Positions 42,563 through 51,415 of a stretch of DNA of 64,000 nt are shown here, piece by piece. Each line of letters starts with the position of its first letter. The stretch's first letter is position 1. The DNA comes from Brevibacillus sedimenti (GTDB lineage: Bacteria; Bacillota; Bacilli; Brevibacillales; Brevibacillaceae): positions 211,501-275,500 of the forward strand of contig NZ_CP064048.1 of assembly GCF_020923495.1 (NCBI RefSeq), written 5' to 3'. Below the pieces are notes generated by a model. That model saw only the letters and a list, made by a program, of their open reading frames with translations, searched no databases and was not told the DNA's origin. A program made the translations under genes and the position numbers.

Positions 42563-43153
42563 TTGACGACACGCAGGGAGCGAAAAAAGCGGGAAACGCG
42601 CGACAAGATTTTCAACGCCGCGATCAAGCTGTTCAAGCAGTACGGCTTTGAAAACACAACCATTGACATGATTTCCGAAGAAGCGGACGTCGCCCGCGGC
42701 ACCATCTTTCTTCACTTCACATCAAAGGAAGCGATCCTCGCCAACTGGGGATACGAACGGCTGCAGGAAATCGAAGAACGGCGGGAAGAGTGGGACTACG
42801 GAGACAGTTGCAAGCAGAAGGTCTTGCGGATTTATAAAATCATGAACGAGGTCAACATCCAGAATTACGATTTTATCAAGGTGCTGATCGAGTCCTCGAT
42901 GAAACACCGCAAGATCCTGGAAAACGAAAAGAACGTCTACTACGAACTTCGGCAGCTGTTTGCGGACCTGATCGAAGAAGCGCAGGAAAAAGGGCGGCTG
43001 AAGGCGAAGTTCAATCCGCTCGTCGCGGCAAACATGCTGGAAAACATCTATTACAACGCCCTGTACGACTGGGTGCGCAGCGAAGGAGCCTGGGCTCTGG
43101 AGGAAATCATGGAAGAGAAGGTCTCCATCGTGTTTGAAGGGCTGGACGCATGA
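42563..43153 (+). CDS. TetR/AcrR family transcriptional regulator
   Basis: Repressor of 196 residues. The N-terminal helix-turn-helix is IFNAAIKLFKQYGFENTTID, then MISEEADVARGTIFLHF; the C-terminal ligand-binding part is all helical (LENIYYNALYDWVRSEGAW). It starts at TTG 42563 with GGAGGTG 8 bases upstream; the longer frame to 42425 crosses the promoter. The palindrome over the -10 indicates autoregulation. Targets may include the divergent acetyltransferase. Confidence 0.92.
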   Translation: MTTRRERKKRETRDKIFNAAIKLFKQYGFENTTIDMISEEADVARGTIFLHFTSKEAILANWGYERLQEIEERREEWDYGDSCKQKVLRIYKIMNEVNIQNYDFIKVLIESSMKHRKILENEKNVYYELRQLFADLIEEAQEKGRLKAKFNPLVAANMLENIYYNALYDWVRSEGAWALEEIMEEKVSIVFEGLDA

Positions 43154-43238
43154 GCTCATCATGTGCCCGGCCCTTCTGGCATGTTGGATGCGCTGACCGC
43201 TGGAAGAAATGCCTGCCCGCCTGCGGCCCATCTTTTCC

Positions 43239-43267
43239 TTGCGGAGTCGGGGACATTTCCCTATGAT
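43239..43267 (+). promoter_or_regulatory. Promoter of the U32 gene
   Basis: TTGCGG, 17-base spacer, TATGAT; the -10 ends 44 bases before the ATG. Confidence 0.6.
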
Positions 43268-43311
43268 GATGAAGAAAAGCTGTTCAACACGTTGGAGGTA
43301 TTCACATACAC

Positions 43312-45804
43312 ATGCGAAACGGGATCAAGCGTGAAGATATTGAGCTTTTGGCTCCCGCCGGCAACTGGGAGTGTCTGCGCGCGGCCGTCGCCAACGGGGC
43401 AAACGCCGTCTACTTCGGCGTGGAAAAATTCAATGCCCGGGCCCGCGCCGAGAACTTCCACATGTCCGAACTGCCTGAGATCATGTCGTTTTTGCACATG
43501 TACGGAGTCAAAGGTTTTCTTACCTTTAATATCCTCGTCTTTGAAGATGAGATGAAGGAAGCTCAGGAGCTGATCGAAGCCTGTATCGACGCCGGAGTGG
43601 ATGCAGTGATCGTGCAGGACCTCGGCCTCGTCAAGCTGATCCGCGAGATTTCCCCCGACTTTCCCATCCACGGCTCAACCCAGATGACGATCACCTCTCC
43701 GGAAGCGGTGGAGTTTACCAAGCCGTTTGGCCTGGAGCGTGTGGTGCTCGGGCGTGAAAACTCGCTGAAGGAAATCAAGGTGATCGGCGAAAAGGCCAAG
43801 CTGCCGATGGAAGTGTTCGTGCACGGCGCATTGTGTGTCTCCTACTCCGGCCAGTGCCTTACTTCGGAAATGTGGGGCGGCCGCTCGGCCAACCGCGGCG
43901 AATGCGCCCAAGCCTGCCGCCTCCCCTACGACCTGATCGTGGACGGGATGCAAAAGGAGATGGGCAACGTCGCCTACCTGCTGTCGCCCAAAGACCTGGC
44001 GGCAATCGACCTGGTGCCGGAACTGATCGAGGCGGGCGTCACCTCCTTCAAGATCGAAGGCCGGCTGAAATCGCCGGAGTACGTGGCCAATGTGGTCAGC
44101 AAATACCGTGCGGCGATCGACCGCTACTTCGCCGGCGAGGAGGCAGCGCCGAGCGAACAGGACATCCGCGAGCTGCAGCAGAGCTTTTCCCGCGGCTTTA
44201 CACACGGGTTCCTGAAAGGCACCAACAACAAGACGCTGCTGGACGGCACCTTCCCGAAAAGCCGCGGCGTCTATCTCGGCACGGTGAAAAAAGTGCTGAA
44301 GCACGCGGTGCTGGTAGAGCTGAACGCTCCTTTGAAACGGGGCGACGGCATCGTCTTTGACGCCGGCGATCCGACGCAAAAAGAAGAAGGCGGACGCGTC
44401 TACGACATCCTCAGCCGCGGCAAAAAGGTGGAGGGCGAAGTGGAGAATGGCCTCTACGAGATCGTCATGGGACGAAACGACGTTAACCTGCAGCGGATCA
44501 ATGTCGGCGACCGCGTCTGGAAGACGAACGACCCCGAGCTGGACAAACGGCTGCGCAAAACATTCGAGACAGATAAGCCGTACCGCACCTTCCCGCTCGC
44601 GGTGCACGTCGTCGGCCGGCTGGGCGAAAAGCTGTCCGTCACCTGGGTGGACAAAACGGCCGACCACGCCGTGACTGTCAAGTCGGAAATGCCGCTGGAA
44701 GCAGCGCTGAAACGGCCGCTGACCTCAGAACTGCTGTACGAGCAGTTGAGCCGGCTGGGGGGCACCCTGTTTTCCCTGAATGCCCAGGACCTGACGACCG
44801 ATCTGGACGGCGACCTGATCCTGCCCGTGAGCGAACTGAACCGGATGCGGCGGGAAGCGGTGGAGCAGCTTCTCCACCTGCGGACAAAAATGCCGGTGTA
44901 CCAGAAGCGGCGCGTAGACGTTTACGCCGACGTGCCTGCCAAACAGCCGGTGGACAAACCGCTGTTGACCGCACTCTGCCGTTCGCTGGAGCAGGTGGAG
45001 GCGGCCGCCCAGACCGACGTCGACTTTCTGTACGCCGATTTTGAATTCGTCAAACAGTATCCGGATGCGGTCAAACTGGCCCACCGGTACGGCAAACCCA
45101 TCGGCATCGCCACGATGCGCATCCACATGCCGGATGAAAACGGCGTGCTGGCCCTGATCGCCAGAAGCAAGCCGGACGCCATCCTCGTCCGCAACACGGG
45201 CGCGCTGTACTACTACATGTCCCGCCGCGGCGAGATGGACATCCCGTTGATCGGCGATTTCTCGCTCAACGTGGCCAACCACAAGGCCGTCTCGCTGTTT
45301 TTGGAGTGCGGTCTCAAGCGGGTAACCGCCTCGTACGATCTGAACATCCAGCAAATGGTGGACCTGCTTGGCAAAACGGATGCGTCCAAAATCGAAGTGG
45401 TGATTCACCAGCACCTGCCGATGTTCCATACGGAGCACTGCGTCTACTGTACGTTCCTCAGCCCCGGCACGGACCATACCAACTGCGGCCAGCCGTGCGA
45501 GTCCCACCGCGTCTCGCTGCGCGACCGCGTCGGATTCTCCCATCCGGTCCGCGTCGATACCGGCTGCCGCAACACGGTGTACAACGCCATCGACCAGTCG
45601 GGAGCGGAGTACCTGAATGAATTTATCAAATTGGGCGTGGGCAGCTACCGCGTCGAGTTTTTGGAGGAAGAGCCGGAGCGAGTCAAAGAGGTGATCGACC
45701 TCTACCGCCGGGCGCTGCGCGGCGAAGTGAGCGGCACCCACGTCTGGCGGACGCTGAAAGCGACCAACCAGTTGGGCGTCACCCGCGGCCAGCTCACCAA
45801 ATAG
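43312..45804 (+). CDS. U32 peptidase-family protein with DUF3656-type extension
   Basis: Protein of 830 residues. The N-terminal TIM-barrel U32 domain has ELLAPAGNWECLRAAVANGA, the family signature EVFVHGALCVSYSGQCL and RGECAQACRLPYDL; these cysteines and HCVYCTFLSPGTDHTNCGQP further on can hold an iron-sulfur cluster. Then comes a collagenase-like DUF3656 region. Proteins of this layout include RlhA, which hydroxylates 23S rRNA C2501, and U32 proteins are now mostly seen as RNA or quinone hydroxylation factors rather than peptidases. Function here is inferred. GGAGGT lies 13 bases before the ATG. Confidence 0.9.
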   Translation: MRNGIKREDIELLAPAGNWECLRAAVANGANAVYFGVEKFNARARAENFHMSELPEIMSFLHMYGVKGFLTFNILVFEDEMKEAQELIEACIDAGVDAVIVQDLGLVKLIREISPDFPIHGSTQMTITSPEAVEFTKPFGLERVVLGRENSLKEIKVIGEKAKLPMEVFVHGALCVSYSGQCLTSEMWGGRSANRGECAQACRLPYDLIVDGMQKEMGNVAYLLSPKDLAAIDLVPELIEAGVTSFKIEGRLKSPEYVANVVSKYRAAIDRYFAGEEAAPSEQDIRELQQSFSRGFTHGFLKGTNNKTLLDGTFPKSRGVYLGTVKKVLKHAVLVELNAPLKRGDGIVFDAGDPTQKEEGGRVYDILSRGKKVEGEVENGLYEIVMGRNDVNLQRINVGDRVWKTNDPELDKRLRKTFETDKPYRTFPLAVHVVGRLGEKLSVTWVDKTADHAVTVKSEMPLEAALKRPLTSELLYEQLSRLGGTLFSLNAQDLTTDLDGDLILPVSELNRMRREAVEQLLHLRTKMPVYQKRRVDVYADVPAKQPVDKPLLTALCRSLEQVEAAAQTDVDFLYADFEFVKQYPDAVKLAHRYGKPIGIATMRIHMPDENGVLALIARSKPDAILVRNTGALYYYMSRRGEMDIPLIGDFSLNVANHKAVSLFLECGLKRVTASYDLNIQQMVDLLGKTDASKIEVVIHQHLPMFHTEHCVYCTFLSPGTDHTNCGQPCESHRVSLRDRVGFSHPVRVDTGCRNTVYNAIDQSGAEYLNEFIKLGVGSYRVEFLEEEPERVKEVIDLYRRALRGEVSGTHVWRTLKATNQLGVTRGQLTK

Positions 45805-45858
45805 GACCGGTCGATACCGTCCCGGCCTTACCCATACCCTGTGAGGAGGAGATTGATT

Positions 45859-46089
45859 ATGGCGGACCTTTCCCAGCCCACGCCGGAAAACCTGGCGACG
45901 ATTATTGAAGGCATCAAGTCCAAACTGAACATGGCCAACACCGCCGTCATGCGGCCGGAGGATTTCGACCTGACCCATTACGAAGACTTGCTGTACCTGT
46001 ACAACATGGTGCAGAAAAAAGCGAGCTTCAGCATCAACGAAATGACCGCCATCGTCGAAGAACTGGGCAGCATGCGGAAGCAGTCCTGA
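45859..46089 (+). CDS. yfkK: DUF1128 family protein (YfkK)
   Basis: Cytoplasmic helical protein of 76 residues: NLATIIEGIKSKLNMANTAV, then DLTHYEDLLYLYNMVQKKAS and EMTAIVEELGSMRK, matching the DUF1128/YfkK family of Bacillota. No function is established for the family. ATG 45859 has GGAGGAG upstream. It follows the U32 gene by 54 bases and may share its transcript. Confidence 0.88.
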   Translation: MADLSQPTPENLATIIEGIKSKLNMANTAVMRPEDFDLTHYEDLLYLYNMVQKKASFSINEMTAIVEELGSMRKQS

Positions 46090-46239
46090 CCCGGGGCCCA
46101 ATAGTCAGGCCCTAGACTTAGAGCCCAGCCCCCGGGAAACCTGCGCGAGGATCGCTGCAACCGCGCCGTGCGGGGGCTCATGCTTTCGCCCTGCTTCCTG
46201 ATTGACGACACGCCGTATCCGCAGAGTGGTACGGCGTGT
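46085..46239 (+). other. Three consecutive hairpins after yfkK
   Basis: CCTGAC / GTCAGG (46085-46109), a GC-rich bulged stem AGCCCCCG / CGGGGGCT enclosing GCGCG / CGCGC (about 46126-46178), and ACACGCCGTA / TACGGCGTGT (46208-46239) followed by TTCATTTGTTT. The last looks like a terminator. The first includes the yfkK stop codon. The middle one has no T run and may be a structured RNA. Confidence 0.5.
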
Positions 46240-46365
46240 TTCATTTGTTTCCTCGATGCAAAAACGGCACGTCCCACCCCGCTTAATTTGGGCGAACATC
46301 CCGTACATCCGAGACATACGCATATCTCGTAATCAAATTCCACTGGAAACGGGGTGGATTGCACC

Positions 46366-47012
46366 ATGACTTTGTATATCGATTACACGACGTCAGCCCA
46401 ATTCTTTTCTGACGTCAACAATAACCTGCTCGTCCAAAAGGATCCCCGCAACTACATCAACGTCCTCTCCACCCAACAGTTGAATACGCTGGACAACGTG
46501 TCTTTGCTGGACATCTTCCTCAGCGCGGGCAACGTCGTGGAGCCTCACTACCATCAAAATGCCGCCGAGCTGGTGTACTGCATTTCCGGAGCGGCCAATG
46601 TTTCCTTCATCAACCCATTTACCAATCGCCTTCATCATTATCAGATTACGCCGGGCCAAGTGGTCAACATCCCCAAGGCTGGTGGCACTGGGAAATCGCA
46701 ACCGCTGACAACACGCATCTGCTTGCCATCTTCAACGCACCCATCCCCGAAGTCATCCTGGGGTCCGATATCCTGAGACTGACACCCAGCGAAATATGGG
46801 CGTACACATACTGCCTGAATGAGTCCAGCGTCAAAAATACGCTGGCCCCCATCCAACGTTCGCTCTTCATCGGCCCTCCAACAGGCTGCCATCAACCACA
46901 GGGCTATCAACCGTATGCACCGCAAGCGCAGGGATATCAACCTGCACCGCAAGCGCAGGGATATCAACCTGCACCGCTTCCCCATCCGTATCATCAGCAG
47001 CCGTATTGGTAA
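46366..47012 (+). pseudogene. Cupin-domain protein with Pro/Gln repeats, single-base frameshift
   Basis: Cupin protein interrupted near 46677. The first frame encodes the beta-barrel, including EPHYHQNAAELVYCISGAAN and PGQVVNIPK, then drifts into a non-cupin tail. The next frame continues the fold exactly where it broke: GWWHWEIATADNTHLLAIFN, then LTPSEIWAYTYCL, and ends in PQAQGYQPA repeats and HPYHQQPYW. One extra G in AAGGCTGG restores about 215 residues. The repeat tail is reminiscent of spore-coat or surface proteins. ATG 46366 has GGGGTGG 7 bases upstream. Confidence 0.8.
46917..46970 (+). repeat. 27-base tandem repeat inside the cupin gene
   Basis: Two identical 27-base units (46917-46943, 46944-46970) plus a partial third, encoding PQAQGYQPA; a diverged copy lies just upstream (PQGYQPYAP). 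Because 27 is a multiple of three, repeat number can change without breaking the frame. Confidence 0.9.
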
Positions 47013-47129
47013 CGTGTCAGCGCTGCCAAATCGTTTCAATTACTGACCATGTAGAGTCCCAGCCCATTTTGCTTGACAACAAGGATATTGGCAGCCGCAC
47101 ACCGAACCTCTCTCCTTATCATTTTGTGG

Positions 47130-47150
47130 GGAGAGGTCCCCTCTCCTTTC
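47130..47150 (+). terminator. Probable terminator of the cupin gene
   Basis: GGAGAGG / CCTCTCC stem with a three-base loop and a short TTTC tail. Confidence 0.5.
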
Positions 47151-47283
47151 TCCGGCGTCACCTACAACCGCAAAACATCCCTTGTATGGAAATATTTTCT
47201 TGACAATCGCACATTTTTCACTATTTTTAATGTAGCGGATGCTTGTGTCAGAAAATTCACCATACAGGGGAAGTGATTTCGTT

Positions 47284-48567
47284 TTGAATGGCCTGCCGCT
47301 CTCCCGCTTTACCGGAATGCTTGCGACCAACTCCTCCCTGCGCAACCTCTGGCTTGCCCGTGCCGTATCTGCACTGGGCGATTATGTGTACAGCGTCGCA
47401 TTGATGTGGTTCGTCTACGAGCAGACACATTCCGCCCTGCAAACGGGACTGCTGTTTATTCTCAAGTTTTTGCCCGAGCCTTTCGTGGGGCTCTATTTTG
47501 GCGTGTTGGCGGATCGTCTGAACCGAAGACGTCTCATGCAGTTCTCCGACCTTTTCCAAATGCTTGCCATGCTGCTGTTGGGCGTGCTGATCGCAAGCGG
47601 TTCGTTTCACATGTGGCATCTCTACGTCATCACGATCTGCGCGTCGATGGCCGGAACGCTCTTTCGCATCGCGCAAACCTCCCTGATTCCCGATCTGGTC
47701 GGCAGACATGAGTTGGTGAGCGCCAACGCCCTGCTGTCCGTAACCATGCAGTTGATGCGGATGATCGGGGCCACGCTGGGCGGAATTTTGGTCGCGATAA
47801 TCGGCGTTGCCGGGACCATCGAAATCAATGCGCTGTCTTTTCTGGTGTCTCTGGCTTTTGTGCAGCGGATTCGCCACGACAAGGCCCAGCCTGCGGCCTC
47901 TTCCGCGTCAGCAAAGAGCGTGAACAGCGAGATCAAGGAGGGGCTGAACTGGCTGGTAAACAACAAGATCGTGCTGCTTCTCATGCTGTTGGGGACGCTT
48001 GCCAATGTCGCCCTGGCTCCAACCAACGTCCTGCCCCCCATGCTGATTCAACGCGAATTTCACGGGGACGCCCGCATGTTGGGCTGGTTTGAAACTTCCA
48101 TCGCGTTGGGACTTCTGCTGGGCGGAATCCTGGTCGGGACGCTCTCCCCCAAAAAAGTGGGGCGGTGGTTTCTCGCCGGATTGGGTCTGGAAGCTGTCGG
48201 CATGCTGAGCGTTGCCGTCGCCCCGTTTGCATGGATGGCGTATGCGGGCAATTTTCTGCTGGGAATCGGGGTGATGGTCTGCAACATTCCGTTGAGCACG
48301 CTGATGCAGACACTGATTCCCGACAGGATGCGGGGGCGGGTGAACAGCATGACGTCGATCGCGTTTAACATCTCGATCCCGATCACCTACGGCGGCATCG
48401 GCGCCTTGGCGGACGTGATCGGCGCGAAACCCAGCTATGGTCTGGGAGCGCTTTTGCTGGCCCTGTGCGCGGCAATTGGCGGAATGAACGCGGGGCTGCG
48501 CTCGTTCGACCTCGGAGAGGGGCAAAAAGCTGGCGAGGCAAATGAGGACGCAGGACAAGCGGTTTGA
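47284..48567 (+). CDS. MFS transporter (DHA3/MefA-like)
   Basis: Major facilitator of about 427 residues and twelve helices. Visible landmarks are NLWLARAVSALGDYVYSVAL in helix 1, the A-like motif GVLADRLNRRRLMQ, and RMRGRVNSMTSIAFN late in the protein, typical of the MFS_3/enterobactin and macrolide exporter group. Substrate unknown. The start is uncertain: TTG 47284 has AGGGGAAGTG 9-11 bases upstream, ATG 47317 is the next choice, and the frame opens at 47239. Confidence 0.85.
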   Translation: MNGLPLSRFTGMLATNSSLRNLWLARAVSALGDYVYSVALMWFVYEQTHSALQTGLLFILKFLPEPFVGLYFGVLADRLNRRRLMQFSDLFQMLAMLLLGVLIASGSFHMWHLYVITICASMAGTLFRIAQTSLIPDLVGRHELVSANALLSVTMQLMRMIGATLGGILVAIIGVAGTIEINALSFLVSLAFVQRIRHDKAQPAASSASAKSVNSEIKEGLNWLVNNKIVLLLMLLGTLANVALAPTNVLPPMLIQREFHGDARMLGWFETSIALGLLLGGILVGTLSPKKVGRWFLAGLGLEAVGMLSVAVAPFAWMAYAGNFLLGIGVMVCNIPLSTLMQTLIPDRMRGRVNSMTSIAFNISIPITYGGIGALADVIGAKPSYGLGALLLALCAAIGGMNAGLRSFDLGEGQKAGEANEDAGQAV

Positions 48568-48641
48568 CGCAGGCGCATCATCCCGGCAGCATGGCGTCCC
48601 TTTCCCATATCCGGCACGGAACACGCCGCCCACACTGCACG

Positions 48642-48698
48642 AAAAAAACGAGCCCTCCCGTCGGCACTGCCTGAGGGAAGACCCGTTTTTTTGTTTTT
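48642..48698. terminator. Bidirectional terminator between MFS and cimA
   Basis: Imperfect stem of CGAGCCCTCCC with GAGGGAAGACCCG and seven T on each side, between convergent genes. Confidence 0.75.
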
Positions 48699-48699
48699 A

Positions 48700-50322
48700 T
48701 CAGTGGTTGACGATGCCTACGCGCGCTTCCGTCTGCTCCGGCCGCTCCGCCTCCTCGCAGCCTTCTTTCCAGAGCAGGTAGCGGATACTGTCCGCCAGCG
48801 CTTCCCAGCTCGCTTCGATCACGTTGGTGGAGACCCCGACCGTGCTCCACTTTTCTCCGTCGCGGGCGGATTCGATCAGGACGCGCACTTTGGCCGCCGT
48901 CGCCCCGCTCTCGTCCAGCACCCGCACCTTGTAGTCGGTCAGATACATCTCTGCCAGACAGGGGAAGTGGGTTTCCAGCGCCTTGCGCAGCGCGTTGTCC
49001 AGAGCGTTGACGGGACCGTTGCCTTCCGCAGCGGTGTGGACGACCTGGCCATTGACATGCAGCTTGACCATCGCTTCCGAAGAGATCGACTGGTCTGCCG
49101 TCTTTTCCATCAAAATCTTGAACGAGTCGAGCGTAAACAGTTGGCGCAGCTTGCCCGCCGCCTCCAGCAGCATAAGCGTGAGCGATGCCTCTGCCCCTTC
49201 GTATTGATATCCCTGAAATTCGCGCTCCTTGATCCGCTTGACGATCTCCCGCGCTTCCTGCCTGTCCAGCGCCACGTCGATCTCCAGCTCCTCTGCCTTG
49301 GCCAGCAGGTTGCTCTGGCCGGCCAGTTCGGAGACCAGCACGCGCCGTTTGTTGCCGATCAATTCCGGGTCGATGTGTTCATAGGTCTTGGGATCTTTCA
49401 GCACGGCGCTGACGTGGATGCCGCCTTTGTGGGCAAATGCGCTGTTGCCGACAAACGGCTGGTTGTTGGGCATCGCCATGTTGGCGATCTCCGCCACAAA
49501 ACGGGACAGTTTGGTCAGCTGCTTGAGCTGCTCCGGAGCGACGCAGTCGTAGCCAAGTTTCAACTGCAGATTGGGAATGACCGAGACCAGGTTGACGTTG
49601 CCGCACCGTTCACCAATCCCGTTGATCGTCCCCTGCACCTGCTGGGCGCCCGCCTGAACCGCCGCCAGCGCGTTGGCCACGGCCAGTTCGCCGTCGTTGT
49701 GGGGATGGATGCCCAACGGTGTCTGTACGCTTGCCTTTACCGTGCGGACGGTATCGAAAATCTCGTGCGGCAGGCTGCCGCCGTTGGTGTCGCAGAGGAC
49801 GATCCAGTCGGCACCTGCCTCCTCCGCCGCTTCCAGCACGCGCAGTGCATAGACCGGATTGTGCTTGTAGCCGTCAAAAAAGTGTTCGGCCAAAAACAGG
49901 ACGGTCAGCCCCCGCGATTTGAGAAAAGCGACGGAGTCAGCCACCATCCGCAGGTTTTCGTCCAAGGTAGTCTTGAGCGCGTCGGTGACGTGCAGATCCC
50001 ACGACTTGCCGAAGATGGCCGCCGCCTTGACGCCGCTTTCCAGCAGGGCTCGCAGGTTGTCGTCCTCCTCTGCCGCCACGTTGGGCCGACAGGTGCTGCC
50101 AAACGCTGTCACCACCGCGTGTTTCAGCGGAATTTCCCGCATCCGCTCAAAGAAGGCCATGTCCTTGGGATTGCTGCCGGGCCAGCCGCCTTCGATAAAG
50201 TCGATGCCAAACTGGTCCAGCTTCACGGCGATCTTCACCTTGTCCTCCACCGACAGGCTGACGCCTTCGCCCTGCGTGCCGTCCCGCAGTGTCGTATCGT
50301 ACAGATACACCTTTTCTTTCAT
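48700..50322 (-). CDS. cimA: (R)-citramalate synthase
   Basis: Condenses pyruvate and acetyl-CoA to citramalate, the threonine-independent entry to isoleucine synthesis. The 541-residue protein has the HMGL-like TIM barrel with YDTTLRDGTQGEGV at the catalytic start, LGIHPHNDGELAVANALAAV and GTINGIGERCGNVNL, and a C-terminal LeuA-dimer regulatory domain (about 400-520) for isoleucine feedback. EGVSLSVEDKVKIA and FIEGGWPGSNPKD favour CimA over LeuA. ATG 50322 has GGAGAG upstream. Monocistronic; promoter at 50393-50421. Confidence 0.93.
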   Translation of the reverse strand: MKEKVYLYDTTLRDGTQGEGVSLSVEDKVKIAVKLDQFGIDFIEGGWPGSNPKDMAFFERMREIPLKHAVVTAFGSTCRPNVAAEEDDNLRALLESGVKAAAIFGKSWDLHVTDALKTTLDENLRMVADSVAFLKSRGLTVLFLAEHFFDGYKHNPVYALRVLEAAEEAGADWIVLCDTNGGSLPHEIFDTVRTVKASVQTPLGIHPHNDGELAVANALAAVQAGAQQVQGTINGIGERCGNVNLVSVIPNLQLKLGYDCVAPEQLKQLTKLSRFVAEIANMAMPNNQPFVGNSAFAHKGGIHVSAVLKDPKTYEHIDPELIGNKRRVLVSELAGQSNLLAKAEELEIDVALDRQEAREIVKRIKEREFQGYQYEGAEASLTLMLLEAAGKLRQLFTLDSFKILMEKTADQSISSEAMVKLHVNGQVVHTAAEGNGPVNALDNALRKALETHFPCLAEMYLTDYKVRVLDESGATAAKVRVLIESARDGEKWSTVGVSTNVIEASWEALADSIRYLLWKEGCEEAERPEQTEARVGIVNH

Positions 50323-50392
50323 CTTCTCTCCACCCCATGTGCTTCTATCATTTTTCTGAATTATTTGTATCATTCACCATATGATGCTATTC

Positions 50393-50421
50393 AGTATACC
50401 ACAGCCCATAGGGAAAGAAAA
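50393..50421 (-). promoter_or_regulatory. cimA promoter
   Basis: Minus-strand extended -10 TGGTATACT (TATACT at plus 50393-50398) with a weak -35 TTTTCT 17 bases upstream. Confidence 0.55.
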
Positions 50422-50443
50422 CGCGTGATTTCGCCGCTTTTGC

Positions 50444-51277
50444 TCATGTGCACCGGGCGTGGACAAAGGCGGCGGTTCGTTCGATTGCCTCTTCCAGTTG
50501 GGAGGAGGTGCCGGCAAACGGATGGCGGGTGTTGAAGGTGTGGTCGCCCGCTTCGATCCAGTGCAGTTCGCTTTCCCGCGCCGCCTCGTGCAGGCGCATC
50601 GCTCCCTTCACCAGCCGATCGTAGTCATCCCGCCCCTGGATGATGCAGAGCGGCTGCGGCATGCTCGCCACTTTCACCAGGAGGTCGTACTTGTCCCGGT
50701 TCTGATCCACGTCGTCGATGACCGCCTTCGTAATCGGCATCTGCTGTCCGGTCCGGGCATTGGCGATGTAGCCGACGCCCTGCTCGGCGATTTGCCGGCG
50801 CAGCTTCTCGTCAAACAGATTGACGTCGGCCACGCCGTTCCAGGTGATGATCCCTTTGACGAGCGGGTTGCCCGCCCCAAACAGGATCGCGTCCGCCCCG
50901 CCTTTGCTGTGCCCGAGCACAAACAGCTTTTCCCTGTCAAACCAGGCGGAGAACGCTCCGCCATCTTGCAGCAGCCACCCGGTCAGGATGGTCAAATCGG
51001 CCACCTCACGCGCGTATGTATTGCGCCCGAACTTTTCCAGCTCGTCAAATTCCGTCAGGCTTTCCCCGACGCCATTGCAGGAAAAGTTGAAGCGGACGAC
51101 GGCGATGCCCCGCTCAGCCAACTGCTCGGCGACGTAGGGAAAGCTGCCCCAGTCCTTAAACCCTTTAAACCCGTGGCAAAAGATCACGAGCGGCTGGTCC
51201 GGCGACGCGCTCTTCGCGTGAAAGTCGCCGCGGATCGTCAAGTCCTCGCCGGCGGCAATGCGAAACGACTCCATCAT
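50444..51277 (-). CDS. Alpha/beta hydrolase
   Basis: Serine hydrolase of 277 residues. The oxyanion region is FCHGFKGFKDWGSFPYVAE, the nucleophile elbow LGHSKGG, the acid GRDDYD and the catalytic His in AGDHTFN. The closest remembered type is a dienelactone hydrolase/acyl-peptide esterase-like group; the substrate is not readable. ATG 51277 (or 51274) has GAGGTGA 7 bases upstream. Monocistronic. Confidence 0.88.
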   Translation of the reverse strand: MMESFRIAAGEDLTIRGDFHAKSASPDQPLVIFCHGFKGFKDWGSFPYVAEQLAERGIAVVRFNFSCNGVGESLTEFDELEKFGRNTYAREVADLTILTGWLLQDGGAFSAWFDREKLFVLGHSKGGADAILFGAGNPLVKGIITWNGVADVNLFDEKLRRQIAEQGVGYIANARTGQQMPITKAVIDDVDQNRDKYDLLVKVASMPQPLCIIQGRDDYDRLVKGAMRLHEAARESELHWIEAGDHTFNTRHPFAGTSSQLEEAIERTAAFVHARCT

Positions 51278-51384
51278 GATTCTTCACCTCTTTGGGGGTT
51301 TTTTCTTATCTTATTATGAAGGCAGCAACGCCCAAAAGGAAACCCGTCGGAGCGAAGCCAGATTCGCTGTATCAAAGAAAAATG

Positions 51385-51415
51385 CAAAAGACCTTCCGCC
51401 ATGGCAGAAGGCCTT
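51385..51415 (-). terminator. Terminator of the YheC/D gene
   Basis: AAGACCTTC / GAAGGCCTT stem (one mismatch) with TCTTTTGCATTTTTC after it on the minus strand; overlaps the stop codon. Confidence 0.65.

Noticed and set aside
46917-46980. Short direct repeats as a possible CRISPR array
   Set aside because: Units are contiguous with no spacers, 27 bases long, and encode an in-frame peptide repeat.
48691-50535. 614-codon plus-strand frame opposite cimA
   Set aside because: Shadow of cimA, runs through the cimA terminator and promoter.
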